This document shows, one piece after another, positions 47,602 through 59,398 of a DNA stretch of 64,000 bases (positions are counted from its first letter, which is position 1; the number at the start of each line of letters is the position of its first letter). Origin of the DNA: Anticarsia gemmatalis. Taxonomy: Eukaryota > Arthropoda > Insecta > Lepidoptera > Erebidae. The DNA is taken from the NCBI RefSeq assembly GCF_050436995.1, contig NC_134767.1, forward strand, positions 8,122,001 through 8,186,000, written 5' to 3'. The position numbers and the translations under genes were made by a program. Below the pieces are notes generated by a model. It made no database searches. It was not told the origin of the DNA and saw nothing but the letters and a program-made list of their open reading frames with translations.

Positions 47602-50204
47602 CTGAACAGGTCTAAGTCACCATTGAACTTAGCACTGCTGTCTTTCCTAGCTCCGTATGAGAATAAGTTCAGTATGTAGACCAAAAGACCCACGGGAGAA
47701 TCACTCATTGGCACACCTGAAGAATATTTGATTTCAAAATTCTGCCTAGTATTTTTTTTGTTAGCGCCGTGAGATACAGTTTTGAGGGTGTAAAAAACCG
47801 GTCTTGGCAACTTGATGGGCCGTTATGGCTCTGAGACGAGTCATTGGTACAGGCTGAATGTTTTGCATATCCTACGTACTTACCTTAGTATACCTAATCA
47901 CAACTGTAAAAATAAGCAATAAAATTATTTTAATATAAAAAAGAAACCATATTTAAACAGTGCAATCATATTTTTTAAGCATAGTTTAATTTGGAGTTAC
48001 TGGCAGCTAAGGAAAAATTACAGTATAGATACTTGTATAAAAATATGCACATGATTAAACAATTAATTTATGAATCATCTGCAATAGACGGAAACGAGCC
48101 AACGAAACGCATAGTATAAATATAGCAAAACTGATAAGTATGTAAATTAAATTTACAAAAAAAAAAATTTTTAATTTATTTATGTAAATTTAATTTACAA
48201 CATACCAATAGTATCAGGTTTAGTCGCTTGTAAATGTAGATAGCCCGTGGAAGTGACGTAGGATTTTATTTTCTCAGAGAGAGGAAACATGCGACTCTCT
48301 AAAGCTGGTTCCACTACTAACGAGGTGTCGTAGGCAGCAGAAAACCAGGTCGCCAGAGACAGCGGGGAATATGATACTGCGAAATTTGTATGGTAACCTA
48401 AAACTTCCTGGAAAAATAAAGATTGTTTCAAAAAGTGCTTCATGTGTTTCATTGTAAAATGAAAGTAGTAGTAAAATATTGTGTTCTATTTAAGTAGTTC
48501 AGTAAGATGTCTGTTCAACGTTTTTGTGTCTGATTTTGACCCCAATTCTTAACCATCTTTATGCTACATTTTTATCAACTTTAGAACGACTAGCAAACAA
48601 GGTGGTTTTAAATGGTTTGGTTGGCTATGGCTATGGTTTTAAAACCGGTTTTAAAACCATATTAGTGGTTTTGATCTTTGGAAGGATCATATCAAGTGGC
48701 GTTCTTTGGTCTCGGCCTACTCCTATGAAAACAAGGCGTGATTTTATGTACGTATAAATGTATATATCTCAAGTCTCTCACAATTTACGTGCTATATTTC
48801 AACAAAATTGGCTCATTAGTTTAGGTGTAAGTACCTAACAAACAGACTTTTACGTTAATAATAATAGTATAGATTACCTTCGTATATAAAGTGATCATCA
48901 TATTGGCTACAAACGCGCCCATGTCTCCTGCTTGTACGTAAAACTTATCATGACCAAGTCTTTTCATCAAGTTTTTCAACACCGTTGACATTTCTGTTGG
49001 TCCAAAACCTGGACGCGTAGCACCCTAAAAAAGAAACCCAGAACTTGAGGACTTTCAATATTGAAGACGCTGTTTAGTTCAAAGTTCAAAGCAACGTTTA
49101 TGATATTTAAACTTAAACTATTAATAATTTAAATTAAACTTTCTAAATATAGCGACAAAACACTGCACAGAATATTAGCCTAGACTTAGTACGGGTAGAA
49201 GTACAGGGGGGCTATTATGTATCTCAGTTGACAACTATTTAGAAGTCACTACGCTGTACATTGTTTTCTCCCTTAGATCATAGTGATTAACATGTGACTT
49301 CAAATCAGCAATGTACTCAATAGTGACCATCAATTTGACATAAACTAGCTGTCAACTGAGATAAGTGATAAGCCCGCTAGTGACGAAACGAAAGGTCTCA
49401 TTTATCAGCCTTTGTACCTGAGCACTTTAATCGTCAGTGTCAGTGAGTCTCCTTTTCGTAGAACAAGAAGAAACAAATTAAAAAGTAATGTAAGTAATCA
49501 ACATAACTTTACTTACATCTGAAAACCCGTATCCTGGCAAGCTAGGAACGACCAGTTCTAAAGCAATTCCATTGACGCATCCAGAAGACAGCAGTGGTAT
49601 AGTCTCATAGTACTCCCTGATGGAGCCAGGGAAACCGTGGAGCATTAGTAGTGGCACGGTTTTACAATTACAATTTACCTTAAAAGCAAAATGTTGGTAG
49701 CTCATTGTGATATTGCTCAATTAACACTTAGCCACACAGCTACAGTCAAGAAAATTTTAACGCGGATATTTCAAAAGATAGATGGCCATACAAGCCAGTA
49801 ATTCAATTTTTTTACATATTTGGAGTAAGTTTATATGTTTCTACGGATCATAGTAAGTGGCGTTCGTTGGTCTGTGCCTAACCTTATGGGAAAATGCTCG
49901 ATTTAATGTAATATGTATCTCTGAACGTAATACAATGAAGTTAGGCCGATAGCTCACGTACCGGAGAAGGCTAATGAAAAAACAAAGTTCTTGCTTTGCT
50001 CCAATGAAACTGTCTAAGAACTACTTCAAATTTGCACGATTTCCTAAAGTCGGTACTATCGAGTAATAACTGTTTGGAAATAGGTTTGATTTTATGTCTG
50101 CATTTATGAACGTATTTCAATGAAGATAGGCCGACAGCTTATGTACCGGAGAAGGTCCCATGTCTACTGGGACTTGAAGGAACTTTGTGTAGAGGGTCCT
50201 GTAC

Positions 50205-50381
50205 CTCGATTCTCTACCACTATCGACTACCGACAACCGGCTAGCTATCGAAATTTTGACACTTAGCATGTACTGCCAAAATGTTTCCTACGACACCCGT
50301 CAGAGGCGCTGATCAGATTTTCAAACAAAATTTCTCGATGACAGTTCGGTTGTGGGTTGTCGATAGTAGTAGAGAATCGAG
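50205..50381. repeat. MITE family CTCGATTCTCTAC, copy in gene E intron 2
   Basis: Same family as 24341-24517 with the CGCTGATCAGATTTTCA core. A diverged second copy sits 80 bases away at 50460-50595. Confidence 0.7.
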
Positions 50382-51436
50382 GCACTGTTTTGCTCCAGAG
50401 AAACTGTCAAAGAATAACTACAAATATGCGCTATTTCCTACGTCGGAAGGTACTATCGAGTAATAAAACTTTGACATGTAAAACGTACTGCAGAAACAAT
50501 TTCTACGGCCCCGCTAGAAGCGCTGATCTCATATTACATTTTTTGATAACAAGCCGGTTGTCGATAGTTGAAAGTGGCAGAGAATCAACCTACTAGGGTA
50601 GTAAAATATTTTCAAAACGAATACTTGTTAGCCTTACCTTAGGTTTAATCCATGCGAAGTGAACATCCAGACCCTGTATTTTAGTCTTGAACAACGGGTA
50701 CTGATTCAAAGAGGCTTCTTGTTTCGTAAAGTTGTATTTATTAACCCAGTAGTCAGTCCAATAGTCCAGGAGGTTGGTATTGAACCCATATTCGAAGGCA
50801 ACACCTTCTAAGGGAGGAGTGACTTTCCTACGGCTCTTTATACGATGTTTTAAATCTCTGACCATCTGGAAATGTAATTATAATAATGATTATAGCCTTA
50901 GATATAAAAGAAGGGGCAGGAAAAAGGACAAAGAGGTCTAAGATCGAGATAGGAGAGAAAACATTTTGACGGTTGTTATTTAAGTAGATATCAACCGGGA
51001 CTGACGTTTTACGTGCTCTCCAAAGCACGCTAGAGAGGCCCAGTTCCAATATTACTGAGCGGTCGCCGATCAATGGAATGACTGCGCTAAGATCTGCGCA
51101 ACCCACCAATCGTTTACCACCAGCAGCGCAAATGGCTATCGGCGCCTTTTTTGCGAAAGTAACATGCTTTTATAGTTTGCACCACCCGTAAAATGTTATT
51201 TTATTTTAATAAAAATAAACAATTCTTACCTCTTCTTCAAACTTGATAGAAGCTGGTTTTATAGAAATATCATTTTCATTTTCAGAATGCCGCCATATTT
51301 GTTTATCTCTGTCTTCTAACGTTAGTTGCGAACTGACTACGTTCAGCACAAAATTACCGCATAACAATACCTTTAATAGAAGAAACATGTTTGTAAATAC
51401 ATTTGTTACTAAACCGGATTGGTATCGGTTTTTTTC

Positions 51437-51443
51437 TTATATA
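51437..51443 (-). promoter_or_regulatory. TATA box of gene E
   Basis: TATATAA on the minus strand, about 50 bases before the ATG. The sequence from here to the ATG aligns with gene F (shared CCAATCC-GTTTAGT-ACAAATG and ACAAACATG). Confidence 0.55.
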
Positions 51444-51789
51444 CCTTACTTAATTTTCTTTTTATATTTTTTGTTTAATTAACATAAGGTCTAGATGTAT
51501 GTTTTCTATTAGTTTCTATTGAACTGTGTCAATTTGCATAATAATATGAACGAATTTGTACTTAAAATACTTATTAATATTGTAACAATAGCGGACTGGT
51601 CTGACTTTGTCCGAAAATAGTACATTTTCTCCAATTGATTCCTTTCCCATAGAAATTTTGAATCCCATCAATGCCTTCCAATCTGTCCCGATTGTTACAA
51701 ACTGTAGACTACAGACACTACACCACTGTAGTCTGATTGTTCCTATTGTAATAAATTCACAGTTTTACAGTAGCAATGATGTCCGGGTG

Positions 51790-52115
51790 GTCTAAGATTG
51801 TACGTTTTGAGCAAGTGGTCGAAGGTTCGGACCCGAGACAACACACCAATGACTTTTCAGAGTTATATGACTGTTATAAATAATAATCACTTGTGAATGA
51901 ATTAATCATAAATAACAATTATGTGAGTACTATAAATAATAATCACTTGTGCCAACGGTGAAGGAAAACATTGTGATACAACATTGCATTCCTAAGTTTT
52001 TTAACACAATTCTTGAAGACATGCAAAGTCCCCAAGCCGCAGTTGGCCAGCGTGATAGATTCTAAATTCTCCCTGATTACGGGAGTGACAGTAAAAGGTT
52101 ATATTTATTTATTTA
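51790..52115 (+). mobile_element. SINE family 2 copy between genes F and E
   Basis: Contains TGGTCGAAGGTTCGGACCCGAG, two partial CACTTGTG blocks (an internal duplication of about 60 bp near 51885-51955) and the GCAAAGTCCCCAAGCC segment. It lies between the 3' end of gene F and the promoter of gene E. Confidence 0.65.
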
Positions 52116-52410
52116 TAGTTAAGGTGCTTAAGCCAAAGTTGTGCTAGACATTTGAAATACACCTAGGTACTAGACAGACAGCGAAGTCTTTGTCTTTATT
52201 TAAGGGTTCCTGTTGTAAGGAACCCTTAAATAGGATCATCGAAATCGGTCAACCCAATAAAAACTATTAGTTATAATACATTAGCATTTATTTGATAGTC
52301 TGAGGTAATTTGTAAACACAAAAAACTGTAACAATATTAAATAAACATGCTTATTTCAGCGATAAAGTAAACAAGGTAAAATCAGGTAAAAACACCAAAA
52401 AAGGACTTAA

Positions 52411-52416
52411 TTTATT
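52411..52416 (-). terminator. Putative poly(A) signal of gene F
   Basis: AATAAA on the minus strand about 70 bases after the stop codon of gene F. Confidence 0.45.
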
Positions 52417-52486
52417 GCTTTTCTTTAACAAAACATTTTTTTTGAATTACCCTTTAAATATAGGATTATTTATAAAATTCTGAAGT

Positions 52487-55400
52487 CTACAATTCAACCT
52501 TGCATCCTTTCTTATAATGATAATCTTCGAAGGCATGTATCGCAGTCCACACGCTCTCAGCAAAGACATCAGGAGCCTCCATCGCGAAGAAATACCCATA
52601 ATCATCGTACACCGTTGAGTTCAGGATATTGGTGTACTTGAAGCTGAGTACAATCGGAGATTGGTAGGTGATTTCTCTCTTGGTATGTGTCGTCCATAGT
52701 GGCACTTCTGTTGGTCTTCTAAAAAAAAAAAATATTTTGTGAAAAGATAGCTCTTGAAAGAATAGACACTATGCATTTAGACCCAACTGCAGGTTTTGCG
52801 CAGTGGTTAACGTGGTCACCTCGCCGCAATAAACGTAGCACCGCGTGTGGCAGGTTCGAATCCCACCCGGGACAACTATTTGTGTGATCAGCACGAGTAT
52901 TTGTTCTGGGCCTGGTTGTAAATGTATCTATATAAGTATGTATTTAGAAGTATATAAGTATGTTGTCCCGTTTTCTGTTTATCATAGTACAAGCTCTGCT
53001 TGGTTTGTAATCAGATAACCGTGTGTGAGTTGTCCCAAAAATATTTATATTTTATTAGTTTACCCAAAAGAATATTTTGTTATGTGTGAGAATCGAACTC
53101 CTACGCGTTAGGCTTGCGGAACACATATGCGAGTCAGCACTTTAGGGTCGGTAGTATTTATCGAATAACAAAACCGACTCGAAACAATTATTACACTTGT
53201 TCGGCTTGAGCCGATTGGGTAGTTCTTTCGAGTCCGATCGTCAAATTCAGTTGAAACATTCAGGCGTGACAATGTCCAGGTTCGTATCTACGTTTAATCA
53301 TAAATAAAAATGAATCACCGAAATGTATGTAGTCGCCTAACTTTTGAACAACTCAAACAAATTGTATAATTATTTTTTTTAATATGTTTGTATCTGTCGG
53401 GATGAGGTTTGTATAGGATCGATGGGATCAAAATTCCCAATGGAATGAATCTACGGGATAAAATTCTACTATACCCGCACGAAGTCGGGCCAGTCCGCTA
53501 GTAATAATATAAATACGTACGCATATAATCCTTCTTCAATAGTTCTTGAGTTGAAAAATTCAGAATACAATCTTGCAGAAGTAGTGAAGGAGTTGGGGAC
53601 CCAGTACATCATGATATCATCAAGGATTGTATCAGTAGTAAAAAGGTCCAATTCGCTTATTAATTTATTACCGACTTTTTGACCTCCAAGTGTCAATAAA
53701 CCCAGTATATACGAGAGAAGAGCTACCGGAGAATCACTCATTGCGACACCTGAAAAAAAAAAATAAAATTTAAAGAGCCTGTGTTCGATCGTACAATGTT
53801 TATCGCATTGCTCGCTGTGGCCTGTCCCGTTTTCCGAAGGCCCCCTGGCTGGCGAACTCGGGGGAGTTTTCCGGCCATTGCACAAGGGGGCATTGTGGGG
53901 GGACGGCATCCGTGTGTTGGGGTGTCGTCCCACACTGCGGGCGGGTCCACAATGTGGACGGCCGCGTCGGGGTCGCGGATGTGTGCCCAAAGGCGTTCCC
54001 GTGGCCTCGGCACTAAGCGGCGAGGAGGCAACAATTGGTGATTTAGTGGGTAGGCCTTGCCCTTCTGGTTCGGAGAGCCCCACATACCCTAGCGCTCCCC
54101 CGGGCGTTGGGGATGCAATTTCAAAAAAAAAAGGTGGCGTTGTTTCATTTATGAATCGCGGTGTTAAGATTCTGGGGAGCACCTATAAGTTCCGAAAAAA
54201 TATATTTTTGAATTCGGTTGTATCTGCTTAGCGCCTCTACCGGGCTTCATAGGAACTATTTTGGGAGTATATTTTAAATGTCAAACTCTTAATACTAGAC
54301 AGGGCTGACTGTAGAGAATTGCGCTACTAGTAACGACTGTTTTAAAATTACAAAAAGCTTAGTAGTTAATTTAATACCTACCAATAGTGTCAGGTTTTGT
54401 GGCTTGGAAATGTAAGTATCCTGTCATAATTATTTTTGCCTTTATTTTTTCATAGAGAGGAAACATTCGGTCTGCCAGTGCTGGTTCAACTACTAACGAA
54501 GTGTCGTAGGCAGCAGAAAACCAGGTCGCCAAAGACAGTGGGGAAAACGATATTGGGTAGTTTGTATGAAAACCAAGGACCTCCTGGAAATAAGAAAAAT
54601 AAATATTATTAGGCAACCCACACAACGGTCATTTGATTCCAAACTAAGCAGAACTCGTACTATAGTAACCAAATAACTGATAAACATACTTATATAGGTA
54701 CTTATAAATACATACTTATAAAGATGAACTAACATTCAGGCACAACAGATACTCGTGCTCATCACACAAATATTTGTCCCGTTTGGGATTCGAACCCACC
54801 ACACGCGATGCTACAAATATTGCGGCGAGGTGACCTCTTGTGTTGGTTTTTTACAAACATACAAACAATGGACACAAAGTACAACATATACAACTATTTG
54901 TGGTTCGCTCAAATAATTGTCCCGTGTGGGAATCCATCACTCAGTAACCGAAGAGTTCAATAATAAAAGCTTTTAATTAAAATTACCTTCTTATACAAAG
55001 TGATCATCATCGTGCCGACAATCCCTCCCATATCTCCTCCTTGCAAATAAAACTTGTTATGTCCAAGTCTTTTCATCAAGTTCCTTAGAACCGTCGCCAT
55101 TTCTGCCGCGCCAAAGCCAGGACGCGTTGCGCCCTGAAATAAAGCACAGAATCAACATAAGACGCCGCGTTGTTACGTACACACAAAGATCAGAGGTTGT
55201 GTAATGTTTCAGAGAGTAAAGAACACACAATTGCAGAACAGGGCAACTTTTCTACATTATGTGTGTATTAGAAACAAAAAGCACGTTTTCCAACAGTAAA
55301 GGAATATATCGTTGCATGCCATGCAATGCAATAGTTCTGTAACAGTTTTCAGGGAATCCAAAGTCATTAACTTGCATTTAGCCAGCGTGTTAGACTCAAG

Positions 55401-57203
55401 GTCTAACTGCTCCCTCATCCCGGAAGAAAGCCCTTGATCAGTGGCAACTTCTATATAGCATATAATTTAACTGACCTCAGAAAATCCGTATCCTGGTAAG
55501 CTAGCAACGACTAATTCTAATGCAACTCCATTGACGCATCCAGAAGTCAGCAGTGGTATGGTCTCATAGAACTCCCTGATGGAGCCAGGGAAACCATGCA
55601 ACATTAGTATTGGCACGGTTTTACATCTACGATCCACCTGAAGAGGAAAAAGGAAACCTTTTTACATTAGATGTCTTTACACACATGTGTATACGCTATT
55701 TCGCGCGTGAAACAACAGATGAAAGAGCGCGCGCCGCGCTCATCTTTCAGGCCCGCGAAGAAAACGTGAGCGAAGAGCGCGCCGTCTTTCCCGTGCGTAA
55801 TCCTGTGCGCTCCTAATCACGCGCGAAAGAGCGTGTGTGTAAAAACAAATCATGTCTCAGAATAGAATGAATGAAAAAATAAGGGGAGTAAAATATTGAA
55901 ACCCAATTTACACACATAGCGGATGCGTGGCGTGGGCGGGCGTCTGCCGTGCGGGCGACTGAAGTACGGGCAGGTGGTGTGCGGAATTCTCACACTCTTT
56001 CAGTGTGGTATCTTCTATAAGAATACAATTAATTTAGACCCGCCGCATCTCCGTCCCAACACGCAGCTAATTTCTGTTTGGATTGCGCATTATTAACACG
56101 TGATAACTAGACTTACCAAATTATTGAAATCAGTCTTAATCACAGCGAATATTAGGCAAGCAACATTCTTATAAAAGAAAAAAATAAAAGTAAACTATTT
56201 TTCAATTACGTTAGGTTTAATCCATGCGAAGTGAACATCAAGACCCTGTATATTAGTCTTGAACAGCGGGTACTTATTCAAAAAGGCTTCTTGTTTTGTA
56301 AAGTTGTACTTATTAACCCAGTAGTCAGTCCAATAGTCCAGGAGGTTGGTATTGAACCCATATTCGAAGCCAACGCCTTCTAAAGGAGGAGTAACTTTCC
56401 GACGGCCATTTATACGACGTTTTAAATCTTCTATCATCTGAAAATGAGAGTAATAAATTGATCATTCCCACGTCAATTGTTGCTTCAGTCGTCTTTTATG
56501 CAAAGAAATCTTCATAAGTGATAGAGTAGGCTCTGACTGGAATTGTCAGAAAAAACATTGAAGAAATCTAGAATTATCCTAAGATGTATCATAATCATAG
56601 GGATCATGTGCCAAGGCACTGAGGTCTACTACCTCAATTTCCTTACTTCGGGCAATTTCTAAGAAATGCTTAATACCACGTTCGCGTGAGCAACGTCTTA
56701 CGACGTCGTGTTGGTGTGGTTGTGAAATGGCGCAACGTCATATGACGGCCCCCGATTGTCATATTTATTATGGTGGAATGTCCTTGCGCATGTACTTAGC
56801 GCCGCAACACGTGCAAATTTTGAAACCACAACCGCCGCATGACTAAAAAAGTAAGCATCTTTCTAGTGTTGTACGCACACAAAGTTGCAACGTCTTATGA
56901 CGTTGCGCCATTTCATAACTTTGTTAACACGACGTTGCTCACGCGAACGTGATGGAAAACTCAGAAACGAATTTTTGCGCCAACCCGGGATTTGAGCCCG
57001 GGACCTCTTGCTCGGCAGTCAGGTGAGATAAGATGGACGATTCTTACCTCTTCCTCAAACTTGATAGGAGCTGGTTTTATGGAAAGATCATTTTTATTTT
57101 CGGAATGCCGCCATATCTGTTTTTCCCTTTGTTTCAACGTTAGTTTCGAACTGACTACGTTCAGCGCAAAAATAAAAAATAGTATTTTAAATAGAAAATA
57201 CAT
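52487..57203 (-). CDS. Gene F: JHEH-related protein, catalytic His replaced by Tyr
   Basis: Seven exons give an uninterrupted 451 aa: 57203-57048, 56437-56210, 55637-55476, 55133-54987, 54583-54382, 53749-53521, 52718-52487. Two catalytic positions deviate. The residue after nucleophile Asp216 is Met217 (GGDMGG) instead of Trp, and the general-base His417 is Tyr (DDYGY, codon TAT). Gene E has CAT at that site, so a single base change explains it. HGFP, Tyr287, Tyr360 and Glu390 remain. The His starts hydrolysis of the ester intermediate in this family, so F is predicted to be hydrolysis-dead. It may bind or trap substrates, or be a young pseudogene. The exon 2 donor is weak (AAC-GTAATT) and exon 3 ends FSE instead of FSD. 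Introns contain three GC-rich foldbacks, two SINE copies' worth of repeats and a GC-rich retro-insert. Confidence 0.87.
52788..53060 (+). mobile_element. SINE family 1 in intron 6 of gene F
   Basis: Same structure as 36770-37040, with head GCGCAGTGGTTAACGTGGTC and end CCGTGTGTGAGTTGTCC. Confidence 0.8.
53775..54135 (+). mobile_element. GC-rich retro-insert in intron 5 of gene F
   Basis: A stretch far richer in GC than its surroundings (GGGGGGACGGCATCC, GCGGGCGGGTCC) followed by an A-run near 54124. It looks like a LINE 3' fragment, perhaps of the R1 clade. Open frames on both strands here are by-products of composition. Confidence 0.4.
54600..54842 (-). mobile_element. SINE family 1 in intron 4 of gene F
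   Basis: Reverse copy; the tRNA-like head ends near 54842 (GGCGAGGTGACC). Confidence 0.75.
55672..55846. repeat. GC-rich foldback in intron 2 of gene F
   Basis: Ends TTTACACACATGTGTATACG / CGTGTGTGTAAA with GCGCGC-rich arms. A second GC-rich stretch follows at 55910-56090. Confidence 0.55.
56677..56951. repeat. Foldback MITE in intron 1 of gene F
   Basis: TIR CACGTTCGCGTGAGCAACG / CGTTGCTCACGCGAACGTG, perfect over 19 bp, with more inverted ACGTCTTACGACGT-like blocks inside. Confidence 0.75.
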
Positions 57204-57251
57204 GTTTGTTATTTCATTTGTAACTAAACGGGATTGGTGTCGAAATCTCTT

Positions 57252-57258
57252 TTTTATA
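57252..57258 (-). promoter_or_regulatory. TATA box of gene F
   Basis: TATAAAA on the minus strand, about 50 bases before the ATG, homologous in position to the gene E TATA box. Confidence 0.55.
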
Positions 57259-57329
57259 CCTACCTCATTTTTTATTTTACTTTAAATATTTGTTGTACAG
57301 ACACTTCACGTTTCTTTTTCATGCTGCTG

Positions 57330-58865
57330 CTGCTAGCTCAACTGCGACAAATTTGCATAAGGACGTAATTCTCATTTATATACTAATAAATATATTAGCC
57401 ACAGATATTACTGTCTTAAGTTTACTTCTACTTTCCTTTGTCACTAGGTTGACCACTAACCATAAGAAGAGGATAAGAAGAAGAAGTCTCCTCTAGTCTA
57501 GGTATATAATACACGATTGAGCGCGTTACAACTTGTACACACTACAATATTGAATCTGTTGTCGGAATACAAGGTTCTCACTTTTCGAATTCCGGGCTAT
57601 AGGGGGTCTTAGGCTACTGCCTCTGTACCCTATAATAAGATAAATTGGATAGTTCGACACTACTTTTCAAAACATTTGTCGGATTACCGGGGGTCCACTG
57701 TGTATAGCCAGATGGTCCGGATTTCCGGGTATTCCGGAATTTTGTTTGATGTCCCGTGTCCAGTAATTTTACTTTGCTTTCCGGGAATAAAAAAATACTT
57801 GTGTTTACTAAGCTACGATGTTTTTTTTGTCATTCCTGTCTCGGACCAGAGACATAACTCTGATTCCGTCTGTGGCCATAGAAATGTCCTAGAAATGATC
57901 AGCCTGGATCTGGCAACTCTAACTGTATACGAAGCAATACAAAAGTAAAAAATAATGCCAAAGTTCGTCTAGTCACTCTCTTGCCTAAAGTACATAATTT
58001 GGTACATATGTTATTTACCTATGCAAAAAACTTTTGAAAAATTGCATATTGTCACGTGTTCTCTTTGATAGCTCAGCTGGTCGTTTCATTATTCGTCATT
58101 ATGTATTTAGATGAAATGCAAAATGTTTAATTGTAAAATGTCATTTTAATTGTGCTGCTCCTATACTTTTAATTGTTTATTGAAAAATTTTGTAATTAGA
58201 ATTCAGAAAAATATAAATAAATATTATTATACATATTGTGGGACAACTCACACACGGTCATTTGATTCCAAACTAAGCAGAGCTTGTACTATGGTAACCA
58301 AATAACTGATAAACATACTTATTTACTTCTACATATATATTTATATAGATACATTAATATTTAGTAACATCCAGGCTTAGAACAAATACTCGTGCTCATC
58401 ACACAAATATTTGTACCGGGTGGGATTCGAAGCCGCCACACGCAGCGCTAAGGTTATTGCGGCGAGGTGACAACGTTAACTACTGCGACAAACTTGCAGT
58501 TCAAAATATGAAAATATGCTGTAGATAAGTAGAGGTTCATTAAATAGAGATAAACAGATAAATTTGTTTGTGCAGAGGTAAACTCATTCATCGTAGGTAT
58601 CGTTAGGTAATCATTCAAAGTTTAGATCCTACCAGCTTTTGCCCGCGACTTCGTCCACATGGTTTGTGACTTAGGACAGAATTCTCCTACAAACTTTCAT
58701 CTCCTTTTTTATCCCCTTGGGGGAGGATTGGTCAAAATCCTTTGTTAGCGGATGCCTACGTCATAACATCTACCTGAATGTTCAATTTCAGCCCGATTTA
58801 TCCAGTGGCTTGTGCTGTGCGTTGATAGATCACTATGTCAGTCAATTACCTTTTTTTTCAATTAC
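57330..58865. other. Gene-free stretch upstream of gene F
   Basis: AT-rich with one reversed SINE (58215-58502) and a Helitron-like fragment near 58630-58800. The 90-codon open frame at 57676-57948 shows no recognisable protein. Confidence 0.5.
58215..58502 (-). mobile_element. SINE family 1 upstream of gene F
   Basis: Reverse copy about 1 kb upstream of the gene F start, with tail AATATTATTATAC and head at 58502. Confidence 0.75.
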
Positions 58866-59207
58866 ATAAAGGCATTAGAGTAGGATAAACGCCATCGTAT
58901 TGGGATTCGTCAGTAATTTTGACGTGGGTAATAGGGCGAAGAGACCAGGGCTTGTTAAGTCACAAAATAGTCCACAATAGAATTATCACTCGTTTACTAA
59001 ATCACTAATTAATGTCCAACATTCAGAATTATAAAGGATAGTAATGATCTAACTCGATTAACATTCCACCTCAACACGTGGGTGCGTGCGCCACCATGAT
59101 AACCCAATTCTCTAATAATGGCCGCCTCCCCAGCGCTCGGTGTTATGTCTTATGTCAACGGTCACTAGCCAGCATTTAAAACCAACAAAAAGGTTGACGC
59201 GCCTACA
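58866..59207 (-). repeat. 3' LTR of the gypsy-type element
   Basis: Downstream LTR in element orientation; see the 5' LTR for identity. No purine-rich tract is obvious next to its inner border (59208 onward). Confidence 0.85.
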
Positions 59208-59398
59208 CGGCCAACCCTGACTGTAGCACGTCCTCGTGCGATTAGTAGTCTCGTACAGAATCATCTAAAAGATTACACGTATTAGTTTCAGTACGTTCAC
59301 GTATATTGTGAGCTCGTCCATGCCTGACACAAAGCTAATTTGATGACTCAATTCGGGGTGCAATCTTCTCACGACTACAATACGCATCACTGAGACAT

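Larger units (their letters stand above)
46316..51388 (-). pseudogene. Gene E: JHEH-related gene disrupted by a transposon in exon 6
   Basis: Exons: 51388-51230, 50865-50638, 49678-49517, 49024-48878, 48407-48206, 47716-47602 plus 46957-46841 (one exon split by an insert), 46547-46316. All splice sites are intact. The only break is a 636-bp element in exon 6: reading into it gives LFSRVGRNFFF and a stop, removing the Tyr of RLYSE, the Glu and the His. Leaving out the insert and one 8-bp duplicate makes exon 6 232 bp and keeps the frame, so the insertion is simple. Upstream, the nucleophile motif is also odd (QAGDMG instead of QGGDWG). HGFP, GYLHLQ, TKSE and DYGH are otherwise present. The N-terminus is signal-like (MFLLLKVLLCGNFVLN...). 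Tandem neighbour of F on the same strand. Confidence 0.85.

Noticed and set aside
53469..54182. 237-codon open frame as a single exon of gene F
   Set aside because: Only 53521-53749 matches exon 6. The rest is intron with a GC-rich insert; a CAG acceptor lies at the border.
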